A DNA stretch of 60,051 nt from Butyriboletus loyo. Lineage: Eukaryota > Basidiomycota > Agaricomycetes > Boletales > Boletaceae. The stretch covers positions 1-60,051 of the forward strand of contig JBBPSI010000155.1 in the NCBI GenBank assembly GCA_038093515.1. The letters run 5' to 3'. Below are positions 37,339-51,828 of the stretch, piece after piece; within the stretch, counting starts at the first letter, position 1; each line of letters opens with the position of its first letter. The notes beneath the pieces were generated by a model. The model ran no database searches. It was given only the letters and a program-made list of their open reading frames with translations, and had not been told where the DNA came from. The translations under genes and the position numbers were made by a program.

Positions 37339-38769
37339 ATGTTCTCTAAGAACCTTTTGTTTTTCTTGCTCCTGGTCTTAGGTGTCGTGCATGCACTGAG
37401 CTCTCTGAGCCGTGATACCGGCAAAACAGTTCTCAAATTCTCCACGAAATTCAATACTGCCGGCTTCAGCAACATTGTTGAGAAGGACCGAGCTCGCGCA
37501 CAGGCCTTGAAAGATCTCCCTCGCCTCAGCGAACGCAGTGCCAGTAGGAGGTCAGTCAGCGTCACGAATGCCGCTGTGTTCTACACAGCCGAGGTCGGCG
37601 TTGGCACCCCTCCTACATATCGTACGTTTGTTACCAATCATTTCTTCCAATGCTGAACCATTATAGACACCCTTCTGATCGATACCGGAAGTTCTAATAC
37701 CTGGGTCGGGGCAAGTGAACGATACGCTCCCACCAACTCTAGTGTAAACACTGGGAGTATTGTCGTATGTGGCTGTCTTCTTGGTTATTCCGGATGTCAA
37801 TTCTCATAGTATTATAGTTTGTCTCCTATGGTTCTGGGGCGTTCTTTGGAGAGGAGTGGCTCGATACCATCGCATTCACCCCCGACTTGGTGATCCACCA
37901 GCAATCCATCGGTGTTGCTAATTGGACCAACGGCATCAGTGGTTTTGACGGTATTCTTGGTCTCGGCCCCATTGACTTAACCATGGGTACCGTGAGCAAC
38001 GCACTCGAAGTCCCAACTGTCACAGACAATCTGTACGCCCAAAGAACGATATCACAGGAAGTACTAGGCGTATTTTTTACCCCAGCTTCCGAGTACCACA
38101 GTAACGGGGAGCTCATGTTTGGTGGCCATGACAACTCGGTGACGACAAGCTCAGTGAAGTATGTTCCACTCACGACGACCTACCCTGCGTCAAAATTCTG
38201 GGGTATCGACCAGTCGATCTCTTATGGCGGCACCACTGTTCTGTCTTTGACCGCTGGTATCGTCGATACGGGCACCACCTTGATTCTCATCGCCACGGGT
38301 GAGTGATGTGTTGGGGAGTATCCAAATGCTGACAGTTCGCACCTCTCGGAACCCTGCAGATGCGTTTCGACGATACCAATCCCTGACAGGTGCAATCCTG
38401 GACTCCACCACTGGCCTCCTGACGATTACTCCCTCTCAGTATGCCAGGCTGCAGACGTTGTCATTCAATATCGGAGATACTTCTTATGACCTCGTTCCGA
38501 ATGCACAGATCTGGCCCCGGTCGTTAAATAGTGTCGCTGGCGGGAACTCCGGTTCAATATACTTGGTCGTCAACGACATTGGAATCTCGGATGGGGTTGG
38601 GTTTGACTTCGTTAATGGGTATTGCTTCCTGTATGGTCTTGTTTCGCATCCACTAGTTTTGGTGCTCACATCGTCGGCGCATAGCGAACGCTTCTACAGT
38701 ATCTTTGATACCAGTGGTCAACGCTTTGGAATCGCTAAGACGATCTACACAGATTCTAACACAAATTAG
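37339..38769 (+). CDS. Secreted aspartic protease (A1, polyporopepsin-like), right copy
   Basis: Exons 37339-37621, 37667-37764, 37818-38298, 38360-38630 and 38685-38769 (405 aa). The N-terminal hydrophobic segment NLLFFLLLVLGVVHA is a signal peptide, followed by a propeptide (to about residue 75) and the pepsin fold: first active site LLIDTGSSNTW, flap YGSGAF, second active site GIVDTGTTL, and C-terminal RFYSIFDTSGQRFGIA. Few Cys are visible, as in polyporopepsin. The start chosen is the Met directly before the signal peptide (MFSKN); an in-frame Met 15 codons upstream is less likely. It degrades extracellular protein at acidic pH, by family. Confidence 0.91.
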
Positions 38770-38941
38770 AAGCTTCCAAAATGCATGATGGGTATAATCG
38801 CGGGGGTGCCCAAGTACGCCGATGGACGATATATGTGGGACATGATCGTATATTAGCGTTAAGGAGCGCGAGCTTGGGAACAAATTCACGCGATTAAGTG
38901 CAAACCTCAGGCAGTATGCTGAAGGGAGTGGAAGAAAAGGG

Positions 38942-40125
38942 ATGGATCCATACTGGCGAATTCACGACGAGTGGCAATCTGTGGTGGACGAAATTCGGCA
39001 CCAGGATGGGTTTTCACGATTCCTCCTGCCCCCACGTTTCGAGGATCTCCAACAAGCCGCGGAATGTGGACCGGTGATCATCCTGAATGCGAGCGAATAC
39101 ACCTGCGACGCTTTGATCGTGCTCCACGCTCAGCCACCTGTTCGCGTTCCCCTAGATTGCTCGCTCGCCGATGTAGCTCGACTATGTTCGCAATTCTCTG
39201 AACTTATCCAGGACCCACATGCGTACGGGATAAACAGAGAGCGCTGGCTCAAGAAATGGTTGCGTGAGTTGTGGACGACCGTCGTCGAAGAAATCATCAC
39301 GGTTCTCCAAAACGACGTTCGGCTCCCTACGGGCTCCCGAATCTGGTGGTGTCCGGTGTCCAAGCTTACTATCCTCTCGCTCCATGCTGCAGGTCCGTAT
39401 CAAAAGAGCGAGAAAAATGTCATGGATATCTACGTCCCTTCATACGCTCCCTCTCTCTCGGCTCTCATTCGTGCGCACGAGCGTGCTCGTTCTCAGAAAA
39501 CACACCCTGACGCATCTGGAGTCGTGAGCTTGATCTCGTTCGCATCCGTGGGTCAGGCGCGGCCAAGTGAAGACCTAGAATTACGCGAACTACCAGATGT
39601 GAAGCACGAAATCAAGAGGAGACTAGCATGCCCCCAGACATGACATTCGAGACCGTCATGGGCGATGCAGCCACCATCGAAGGCGCCGTCCAGGCATTCC
39701 GAGACCACCGTTGGGTCCATCTCGCCTGCCATGGCTCACAGCACGCCACAAAACCGTTCGAATTGTGGTTTGCGATGGGAGACGGGCCGCCCAGGCTCAC
39801 GCGCACCACCCAGGAACGCTACACGCATTCCGAGTTCGCTTTCTTGTCCGCGTGCCACATGACGGTGGGGGACAAGCCCACTCCGGACGAGGCCCCTCAC
39901 CTTGCGGCTGGGATGCAGTTTGCTGGGTCCAATGGGGTGATTGGGACGATGTAGGTAGACAATCCGATCGCGCACGAGGTGGTCACTCGGTTTTACAGGG
40001 AGATGTTCAGACGTCCAGTGATTGATTTTGAGCATGCGGCAGCCGCGTTAAACATCGCACTGATAGAGTCAGCTGAGAAAGTGCCGTTGGAAAAGCGGAT
40101 CGTTTTCGTATATATCGGCATTTGA
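38942..40125 (+). pseudogene. CHAT-domain (caspase-like) protein, broken, right
   Basis: The C-terminal part of a basidiomycete TPR-CHAT protein. Order: linker with WQSVVDEIRHQDGFSRFLLP and GPVIILNAS; VSKLTILSLHAAGPY; APSLSALIRA; then, after a frame change near 39628-39643, the CHAT core with catalytic dyad candidates His (VHLACHG) and Cys (EFAFLSACHMT), followed by HLAAGMQFAGSNGVIGTM. The next codon, Trp in relatives, is TAG (39952-39954). Coding potential continues to 40125 (VDNPIAHEVVTRFYREMF). The upstream TPR array is missing, so the fragment is truncated as well as disabled. A short product ending at the stop cannot be ruled out. Confidence 0.8.
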
Positions 40126-40916
40126 GCTCGTGGATGTCAGTTACTTTTTGTTTTTTGTCCGATTTTGTGTAATATGATGTCCTGGCATTGATGGTTTTGT
40201 AATGCATCATGATTAGGTGCGATTTGTTGAGTTTATGTGGACGATCTTCCCTGTTCGCAGTACTGTTAGTGAATTTCATTCGCTCTACGTGCATATGACG
40301 TTGTCTGTGTCACTTCAAAATGTATCATCGCATCTCGCAGGATGAAGCAGACGTGCATGACGGGTAACACAAATATCATTCCAGATACCTAAGAACATGA
40401 TCCAGAATGCCTCTCCAATGGCCGCCGCCCGTTCGAAATCGACGTCTATAGCGGCACCATCAGAACCCCTGCATCCATCTCCGCGAGCCCGAGTATCTTC
40501 GGCCCACGGTGCATCGAGTGGCAGAAACATGATACCATGCCGGGGTAGAAGCTCTCTGAGCACCGTGTTTTGCAAATAGACTAGACGCCAGTCAGCATGA
40601 GACAACAAGTGACTGCTCCATCTTGTGCTCGCCTTGTGCATAATGTCCACGGATCTTCAAAGCCGGCTGTGTTCATGACATCTGCGTTGATGAACGCTGA
40701 GGGTTGCATCGCGATTCTGGGTGGAGATTTTCGAGAGATGCCTGCAGCCGTTCGAACTTCGTACACAGTGACCTATAGCATTCCGTTGGAGGTAGTTCGC
40801 AGTTCACCCTCGTAGGCCTCGAGAAGTGACCGCATTGCCTCGACGCTCGTGCGCAGGATCACACGCAGCTCGGAGTACGTCTTCGGCGAGTAAACGAGAA
40901 TGGCCATCAATCGGCC

Positions 40917-41178
40917 ACTGATCGGGTTCTTCCTAGTCGTCCAGGGAGCGTCCGACATTGGGCACGCGGTTATCTGAACAGGAACTTTTTTGCAGCAAAT
41001 TCTTTCACCCAACAACCCCAGAACAGCGTGCACGTGCGTTGAGATGCGGGCTGGCACATCGAGAGTATCTCGTCAACATCTAGAAGCGGAGGAGATTGGC
41101 GGCTACGTGGTGAGGCTGCAGCATCATTGGGACTATGGCGCGTGGGATAAACATCCTGATAGCTTCAGCAAGTAACAT
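40917..41178 (+). pseudogene. Relic of a flavin-dependent halogenase 3' end, right
   Basis: Aligns by eye with 33568-33980 of the intact gene: it begins in the last intron (CTGATCGGGTTCTTCCTAG), continues VVQGASDIG, then loses the frame. Most of the region between the TCTTTCACCCAACAACCCC block and the final EAEEIGGYVVRLQ is deleted. Because intron sequence is retained, it arose by DNA duplication and not through RNA. The ending HHWDYGAWDKHPDSFSK differs from the intact gene. Confidence 0.85.
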
Positions 41179-41615
41179 CGTCCTTGACCACTGTCGACCA
41201 TGGTATTGGGGGTAAATGCGGTTGTTATTTTAAAACGACCAAATCCAAGATGTGGATGGAGTTCACCGTCATTTCAACCAAGGCAGGTCAGTTCCGATCA
41301 GCTCCGCGTTGTGACCTTTACTAATGCTGCTGCGTGGGAGGTCCGGTAGTTGGAGACTAGAAATATCTACATAACCTCTTTAACCCCACTTGAACCCCAG
41401 AGCCAAGATGAGCTTCCTTTTGATGGCCGCAAATTCTTGAACCCCGTCCAGACCACCTGTCAAGTTCAGGTGACTTTGAAGCTTGGCGCCCCGTTAAATA
41501 AGTCGATTCGTTGCGATTCCTCCGACCCATCCGAGTCAGGGTTGTGGACAGATAATCAGAGCCCTAAATTTTGAGTGGCTACCTCAGTTTCACCTACCTG
41601 TCGCGGCCCCCATCA

Positions 41616-43752
<2,137 letters not shown>

Positions 43753-44616
43753 TCCAACTGTCCCAAGTCAGTGGTAGGGTGAATCAACAAAGGTTTGCAC
43801 GTGTATATGATAAAGGGGAGGAGGTCACGTTCGTCCCAGCGCCCACGAGATTATGCTTCCGTTTGATATGTAGAATGAATCGAGGTACTTGGTATCGTCA
43901 ACGTAATACCCACCTAGCGTTCATAAGATCTGAGGCGGTGTTTCGTCGGCAAGACCCAACTACTTTAGAAATCGATGCTTCGAGGCGAGGCTTGACCACG
44001 CGAGACGTTTCAGTGTGGGTAGTACCCCCTTCACCGGTGCATTACTAAGATCGTTGAGTGTCTCGAGCGGTTCAAAGCATTGGATGGACGCAAAACGTAG
44101 ACCGTTCTATGAGATTTATGATGTCGGTAACCGCACTTCCTCGGTTATGCATATTTTGGAGCTGCCGGATTAGAAATATGTTCTCAAAGGTGGAGGTAAA
44201 ATTGACGTACTACGTGGCCGGGATGAACCCGGTCGATGGCGCAGGAATACGATATAAGTCAAGTAAGCCACACGGCGATCCCATCGGCGACCGCAGCTCT
44301 CACGAATATTTTGGATCGATCCACTGATTCTATCATTTTGCCCAAGAATAAGATGAGGGACCAACCCGTCCAAAACACTTGGGTTCCAACTCGTATAAGC
44401 AGCAGCCCATTGTTGATGTAGATGGCCAACAATCTGATCGCCGTATCTTTCGAAAAGGAAAGGCAGCCACAGGTCCCTTGTACTATTAGCGCCCTCTCGA
44501 TCTCTGCTATTCTCGCGACGCTTGCCATTTACTCAGCGCGGCCGAACTTCTATTGAACAGGTACGACATGGTCTGACATCACACATGCCATCTCACAAGA
44601 AGTGTCTCGGACAGAC

Positions 44617-45318
44617 ATGGCAAAGACTCCGAGTCCAGTAAACGCACTGTTAGTCATAGACATGCAGGTGGACTTCATTACTGGAAGCCTGGCCGTCCCA
44701 GATGGTCCATCGGTTATCGACCCCGTCAAGGAGATCATCAAGCTTCCGTTCCATGCCCGATACGCCTCTAAAGACTGCCATCCATCTGGCCACATCTCGT
44801 TTGCCTCCGCTCACCCAGGCAAGGCCCCTTTCGGGCTAACGATCATTTACCCACCGGAACATCTCGTTATAGCCAAAGGTCAAGACGTGAAATCGATCGC
44901 ACAGCGGGGTCTGGAGCAGGTGTTGTGGCCGGACCACTGTGTCCAGGCTACGCCCGGCGCGCAGCTCGTCGAGCCTCTGCGCGAAGACCAGTTCGATGCG
45001 ATCATCTTGAAGGGAATGGATCCGGGCGTAGAATGTTATTCTGCGTTCAAGGATCCCTGGGGGTTATTGGTTTCGAACCTCGAGGCGTTGCTCAAGGAGA
45101 AGGGTGTGACGGACCTGTACATTGTTGGTGTGGCCGGGGATTATTGTGTCAAAGAGTCTGCCATCGACGCGGCCAAGTTCGACGCTTGGAAGACGTGGGT
45201 GGTCAGGGAAGGGGTGAGGAGCGTTTCGACGGACGGGAAGGAATGGGACGTCCTTAGGGCTGCGGGAGTGGGCATCATCGATACAATTAACGATCTGAAA
45301 GCGAGATTAGGTGCATAG
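44617..45318 (+). CDS. PNC1: Nicotinamidase (isochorismatase fold), right copy
   Basis: The right-arm copy keeps all catalytic residues: Asp in IDMQVDF, Lys in ILKGMD, Cys in AGDYCV, and the metal ligands in DCHPSGH. The length, 233 aa, is normal for fungal Pnc1 proteins. It is a single exon, unlike its intron-rich neighbours. The tRNA-Gly lies about 300 bp downstream on the opposite strand. Two identical copies would double the dose if both arms are real. Confidence 0.92.
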   Translation: MAKTPSPVNALLVIDMQVDFITGSLAVPDGPSVIDPVKEIIKLPFHARYASKDCHPSGHISFASAHPGKAPFGLTIIYPPEHLVIAKGQDVKSIAQRGLEQVLWPDHCVQATPGAQLVEPLREDQFDAIILKGMDPGVECYSAFKDPWGLLVSNLEALLKEKGVTDLYIVGVAGDYCVKESAIDAAKFDAWKTWVVREGVRSVSTDGKEWDVLRAAGVGIIDTINDLKARLGA

Positions 45319-45613
45319 TTATCGACGATCGTGTTTTGTACCATGTATGTATAATAGTTGTAGGGATTTACCAAATATCTTGGATTCCACAGGTGCTCGG
45401 TAGAAGTTTCCACATCGTTTATCAAAGATGTGCTTTGATGCCTCCACTTCTCCACTCGATCATCCCACTCGTCCCAGGAATCTTCTCATTGTCCTTCGCA
45501 TATATAAGTCTCCCGGCCCTGTCCCCTCGTAGATGCCCACTGGAATTCTCTCTCATCTTCACGCCAAACGAGCTCAAGTATGGTATTCTTCGCGTCATAT
45601 AAAAAAACTCCAC

Positions 45614-45684
45614 TGCATTAAGGGGGAATCGAACCCCCGGCGGGTCGATGGCAACGACCCAGGTTACCACTACCCCATTAATGC
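45614..45684 (-). tRNA. tRNA-Gly (GCC), right
   Basis: Mirror of the left tRNA, identical in all stems and anticodon. The Pol III T run is at 45601-45607 on the minus strand. Confidence 0.96.
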
Positions 45685-46310
45685 CTGATATTTGAGCGAT
45701 GTAGCCACCCGATGGCTCTGCTTGATGGGTCCGTCCTTCATGCTACTTCTACTACCCGTCTAGGATGCGACACCTCATGTCACCGTCCAAGTAGATTTTC
45801 ATACGAGGGCACGATCAAGCATCGGTTCCTCAAGCAAGCTCCGCATCCCGGGAATAGGAAATCACCCTCGCAGAGGCACCTCAGCTAATTGGGATTATGA
45901 AACGAAGAGAAAGACAGGCCCACGAAGTGTGTCACAAGATGATGCACAGAAATTTGTCAAGGAATAATCATCGCAGGCTCAGCATATGACCTTCGAATGG
46001 AACTAGTTGCAATCATGATGCACGTTCAGACCTTCAGGACGCAGCAGCAGATTAGTACGGCTGATAGCACAAAGCTGATAATAATAAACTGGCATATGAG
46101 CGCGACAAAGTGCCATAACGAGCGGGTGTTTAGTCATGTTTGGCGGTTTTCGCGGTCACGTGGTCAGCGCGTTGGCGAGGATTCCCACGGTCGTCGTTGT
46201 TCTTTCTTTACCCCAACTGCTCGCGATCAACGCGAACGCGACGAGACCTACGACAGCAACGACAGCAACGACAGCGACACCATCGTGTAACACGCTCCAG
46301 AAGGGCTCTT

Positions 46311-49300
46311 ATGAGCGCACAGCGATCATCGGCAGCGCCCCCGTTAAGGGATAGACTGCTTTCAAACTCTCCCGACCCAGTTCAGTCATCGATTCGTCGC
46401 GACTCAGCCAAAGGATGGGGCAAATCGTCGTCGCCGAGCTCAAATTCGGGGACGACACCACTCAGGATTGCAAAGCGCGAAGGAAAACCCTCCTTTCCTC
46501 TAGTTGCGCGACGATCTTCATCCAGTTACAAGCACGTCAGAAACAGCAATCTCGTGTCAAAATCACCGTTCAAAACTCAATCTTCCGCTCTTCCCGCTCC
46601 ATCCAAACCCTCTACCTCTACACCTAGCGATCCCTCCCCCATTCAGCAAGGCACTCGTCGAGTTAGCGGCGAGAAACGGCCTCGCCCCGATTCTATGCAT
46701 GAACAAGCTGAGAACGAGAGACCCTTGGCATTCAAGCGCGAAAGGCGCCAGTCCAAAGCTTATCAAGGTCTCATTGAGAAAGAGCCCGTCACGAAGAGCC
46801 CCTTCAAACGCGTGGTCAGCGCCGAAGAAGAGCAGCCACCGCCCGTGCCTCCCAAAGCGACGTTTACACCCGCGCCACCATCACCTCCCCCTTCGGCACC
46901 CCCTTCCCGTCCAATTACTCCATCGCGCCCCTCGCTCGTTTCAAAACGACTTCACGGGCCCCGGGCCGCAGATCAGCCCTCGTTGGATGGTAAACGACGG
47001 AGACGGAAAACAGTAACGTTTGATGAACGTTGCGACGTCTTGGAGTTTGATCGAGACGAGGAAGAAGAAGAAAAACCCTTCTTTTCATCTGACGAGGATG
47101 ATTACGGTGAACCCGATCAGGCAGTCGAATTAGAGACTCATCACCAACAGGGTCACGATAACGCCGTGGGCGGTGATGGTGGAGAACAGTGTAGTTTTGA
47201 GAGTGCTCAGCTTGGTGATGCAGACCAAAGCATCACTGGTATCGTCGACAACATGTTGCAATCTACTTCTCTCGCAGGACTAGGCTGGCCTTCGACCCCT
47301 AGTCGCCATTCCCCTCTGCCTGTTGACATGGAAGCCGAGGACGGGGTTCCGTACGGACGCACTCATCACGCAGAGCGCGCACGGCGCCGAGCCAGTGTAT
47401 CGTCTCCTGCTATGTCTGACCTAGGCTTCCCCTTCCACGATTCTGAGCATTCCGTACAGGGCTCTCCTTCGACGCCTCCTCGAACAGCAGAATCCTCGAT
47501 GGACATATCCTCTGGCTCAGAGATTCCACTTGGGAGGTCGACGCATGTTGAACGTGCGCGCCAAGACCAACAAATGGATGAAGTTGAGACAGATGTCAAT
47601 ATGATGCCACCGTCACCGAGCCCAGCGAAGAAACCTGTGCGGAACGAGCACTCCAATCGGGATTCGCTCATCCCGCGGTTTGAATTGCAGCCGCCCGGAA
47701 ATGAGAGCTCGCTCAAGAATAGTCATAGTGGTGGGTTTGGGTCATTCCTCTTCTAGTTTTGACGCTAATAATGCACGATGTAGATTTATCTACTGCCGAC
47801 CCTTTCTCCGCATCAGACGCGAAGGAAGACGCTGAGGAGCTGTCCTTTACTTCATTCGACGACCCATTAGACCCCGTCAACTTGTCTATCGGTCAGTCGG
47901 AGGTGTCATTGTCCAACCTGGATCTGGAAGCCGAACTTCGAAAGGTCTTTAATCCGCTACAATCCGACAACAAGAGTGATGTCCCCAGATTGTCTGACCT
48001 TATCCCACGTACCGCGTCGTTCTCAACGAGTACTCCTCCCCCTACTACCCCTCCTCTTTCTTTTGTCACGTCTGGTTCATCCAATGTCTCCGCCGCCGAT
48101 CAGGCTGTGCAGAGGGAAGGCAGTCCGCCACCTCATAATCCATCACAGTCACGCATGTCCCCTGTCCCTACCCCCATTGGCAGCGTCGCATCGCGCCCAG
48201 CCTCTCCATCAGGGGTGACGCTTCAGCGTAGTTCGGGTTCGCCTACAGGCTTGAACATGCGCCGACGATCAGATTCCCCTCTTGTTCTCTCCAGACTCTC
48301 CGGCTCACCGGCCCTCAGGTCCGCATCTCCATCCGTGCGGACGGGGTCTCCTCTACGCGACACTGCAAGCGCTCAAGAGCTGCAAAGCGAGCGCATGCCA
48401 AGGACAAGAATCAGTAGAGAAGATGTTCAGATGAGGTTGATGCAGAAAAGAAGTATGGAAAGCCCATTGGGATCACCTGCCCCTGGTTCCCCTGCACCCC
48501 CTGCGGAGCCACCTGCAGTCGAGAGAGTGGATGAAAAGATTCTCCATGAGCAGAGCATTGTGGTTCCAGACGGCGGAGGATCGGACATGATGTCTGGCAT
48601 TATTGATATCAGCGCTGAGTTTGCGATCATCGAGACCGCTGAGAAGCGCACGATGAACTCTGCGACCGTCAATGTCGACGAACAGGAAAATAGCAAGCAT
48701 AATGAAGATGATACCATCGATGGTGATATACTATCTGCTGCCGCAGATGGTAAGTTGCCACCTACTAACTCATCAACCACGGAGCTGCTTCAACCTCGGC
48801 CTACACCAGCACGCCCGCAGACAAGCTTTGATATGCACAAGAGAGGTTTCGACGTTAGCGGAGGTCTAGCGATGGGATCGCGAGACTCAATGGGGTCCAT
48901 CCAACTCGGGGAAATGCGGTCGGCCCTGGACCGACTCATGGACAGTTTCGGCTCGAGCACCAAGAAGCCAAACGCACGCTCCCAAGTTCGAGTCGAGTTA
49001 GCGACGGAGGGAATCAAAGCTGGCCAATTCAGTGCCAATACGAGCAGTAACATTGGGGACGACAGCATGCAGACGGAAACCGACATGGATCTCTCGCTGG
49101 ACGATTATCGTAGTGCGCCTTTCGAACAGCCCGCTAGCACCGCGCCGTTACCGATACAGCGCGCTGCGACAGATTCGGCTGTCTATACGGCACCTTCGTT
49201 TAAGAGCCCGGTGGACGAAGCGCCTGCACCTGCTTCGCCGACCAAAGACGCCATTAAAACAAGGGAGCAGTTGATTTTGGAGAAGCGAAGGCAAGCGCGG

Positions 49301-51142
49301 AAGAGGGACGAGGAGGAGTCGATGGGCTACTATACACCTCCCCGCCCAACGTCAATGCCACCGAGTACTGGTCGTCCGAGCCGAAGGCGTAGTCGTAGTA
49401 CTGGCGACGCCGGTACACTGACGAAGCGCGATTTGCTTCTCGATATCGGAATTTCTGACACTGAAGAGGAATTTTTGGCCGACAGCATATCGAAGGAATT
49501 ACGAAGGCTTGATCCCGAGCACCGTCAGGGCGTAAGTTATTCTTGACGGATGCAAAAGATGATCTCGCTCAATGCAATCTTAAATGACAGAAGTACCGCG
49601 TCCGCGAACATGAAGCTATTTTTGCCTCGGCAGATGCTGATCAGGTCTCTCACACATCTTTCGCTGGCGATGTAAATGGTGGTAAGGCTTGGAAGGCTGT
49701 CAGACGCCCTTCTGATATGGTGCGTTTGATGTTCGTATTGTCTACCAAATACTCTAACGGAAGTAGAACGAGTATGCTAAGCAGATCAAGGAGTACCGGT
49801 CTCAAGAAAAACCAGGAAAGGCACACGGTAAGGTCTTTGTTAGAGGCAAGTATGTCCTTTTTTTCCATGTGCGCTTCCTCATTCCGTTCTCCTTAGTACT
49901 GGGTGTAAAGGGCCTGAGGGTTCCCATTCCGCAGCATGCCACGGCGCTGATGTGCACGTTAAACAATGGCATCCACTTTGTCACGACACCGGAAACACGG
50001 TTGTCTCCTGATGCGCGCATCGACCAGGAGTTTGAGTTGTATGTCAATTTCTGCATTTCTTCCATACCAAGCTAAGCGTCTCTCGTCTAGAATTGAGCAC
50101 AATAAGCTTGAGTTTACGCTCATGTTGAAGATTCGACGCGATCCTCACATTGTTGCACAGTTTAAAGCTCTCATACCACCTCCTGCACCACCTCCCCAAC
50201 CAGTGGCTCCACCGCCGAAGCCCAAGGGTGGCATGTTCAGTTTTCTTTCATCATCCCCGAAAAAACCACCCGCACGAGCTACGCCACCTCCTCCCCCTGC
50301 ACCCCCGCATAAACTCCCGGACAATCTCGCTCGTTACCTGAAGCAAGACGGTACGCTTGCAAGAGCTTTTATCTCATTTAAAGACATCGCAGCGCGATGT
50401 GACACCCGTCTGCTAGAGATCAAGTACCCATTGATTGGTCAACGTTCCGAGGTTTCGGGAGGTGCCACGACGATGGAACTCGGCGAGATTGTTCTTCAGA
50501 TGTTCAGGCTACCATCCCTTCCTGGTGTCGTGTCCAACCAACTGCCCTTGAGCTTGGACGAATGTCTTCGTGGGCTCAGACATGTCGCCTGGCATAAAGT
50601 CACGTACTTTGAAGGTATGCTGACGCAGAACGGCGGTGATTGCACTGTGAGTACTACCGCCGCTCGGTGTTTGATTTGGATCTTAAGCCGCTGGCTTTAC
50701 AGACGTGGCGACGACGAATGTTTAGAGTGACCGGGGCCAATCTCATTGCGTTCAACGATGTGACCAAGAAAGCCACGGCAACGATCAACCTGAAGAAAGC
50801 CATTGTAGTGGAGGACACTCAAGATGCGCGATCAGCCGTGCTCAGTCCTGATGGTCGCTATAGGGGCGATTACGATTCGTTGATCTCTGTGGAACGTTCT
50901 TTCAGACTCGTTTTCCCTTCTGAACAAGAGATTTTGTTTTTTGCTGATTCGGACGAGGAGAAGGCGAGATGGTATGTCGTGCGTCATGGTTCCTACACCC
51001 TTGCTGATGCGTGTCGTCCAGGCTGGAAGTCCTTCGCGCCCTGGTTGGTCACATACCCCCGAATCCGCTTTGGGCGGAGCTTATTTGGCAACGTCAACAA
51101 GAGATTGCTGCGCAATCTCATCCGGGTAGTTCAGCGTCATAA
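46311..51142 (+). CDS. BUD4: Bud4/anillin-like septation protein with C-terminal PH domain, right copy
   Basis: Exons by splice signals and frame: 46311-47730, 47784-49531, 49591-49719, 49767-49845, 49897-50038, 50091-50646, 50703-50971 and 51022-51142 (4464 nt, 1487 aa). Residues 1 to about 1050 are low-complexity with many SP and TP sites and an acidic stretch (DRDEEEEEK), typical of a phosphorylated scaffold. Then come an anillin-homology-like segment, a proline-rich insert (PPPAPPPQP) and the PH domain for membrane binding. Introns are 50-59 bp. Intron 4 uses a GC donor. Likely role: septin and septum organisation; assignment rests on domain order and motifs. Confidence 0.82.
49846..49896 (+). 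other. GC-AG intron in the Bud4-like gene, right (left copy 10156-10206)
   Basis: The exon ends AGAG and the intron starts GCAAGTATG, a strong GC-type donor, ending CCTTAG. Only this reading keeps frame and gives the conserved join FVR-VLGVKGLRVP. A GT donor three bases further on shifts the frame. The intron is 51 bp. Confidence 0.8.
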
Positions 51143-51828
51143 CTGGTAGGCATGGATAATGCAATTCTCGAGTACGTTTGTTTCTTGTTATCCCTTGCCT
51201 GGCTTTTCGTTTTCTCTTAAGTATGCCAATACTTTTTTTTTGTTTTATCTCCGAACCTTTTTTTTTGTTTTTTGTTTTCCGCCACTCATTCTTATTATTT
51301 TTGATATGCTACGCACGTGGTGAACTTTTAGTAAAGGTTGCATATGCTGTCTCCTTTTCTTGTAAGAATACAAGTATGTTTATAAATGCCACAAGCTTTG
51401 AAACTCGCTGTGATCTGAGTGAGTGATTGGTACAAGGTCCGTTAAGTATTGAGATATCACTCGATGATATCTTAGACTTGAGTTCAAATAAATTATCAAT
51501 CTGACTGGTTGGATGGCTTGCCCTTGCTGAATTTCCGTATAACGATTGGGTCCATTCTTCAACTGGCTGTTCCCCCTGAAAGGGGAAATCATCTGAGGAG
51601 GCATGAGCAAATCTCTTCAGCCTGTATGTTTGTATCATCTTAAACAATATCTTATGATAGAGCTCAGTCATTGAAGGAGGTAGATATTGAAGAACTAATG
51701 CACCTTTTGTTGAACTGCTCCCAGCAGATCATGATCACAACCCATGCAGATAGGGAGGGGTCCTAAGCTTCAAGCTTCAAGGCTTGTCTGTCTCCCATAG
51801 CAGGAGTTTGGTATCCTACCTACATTAA

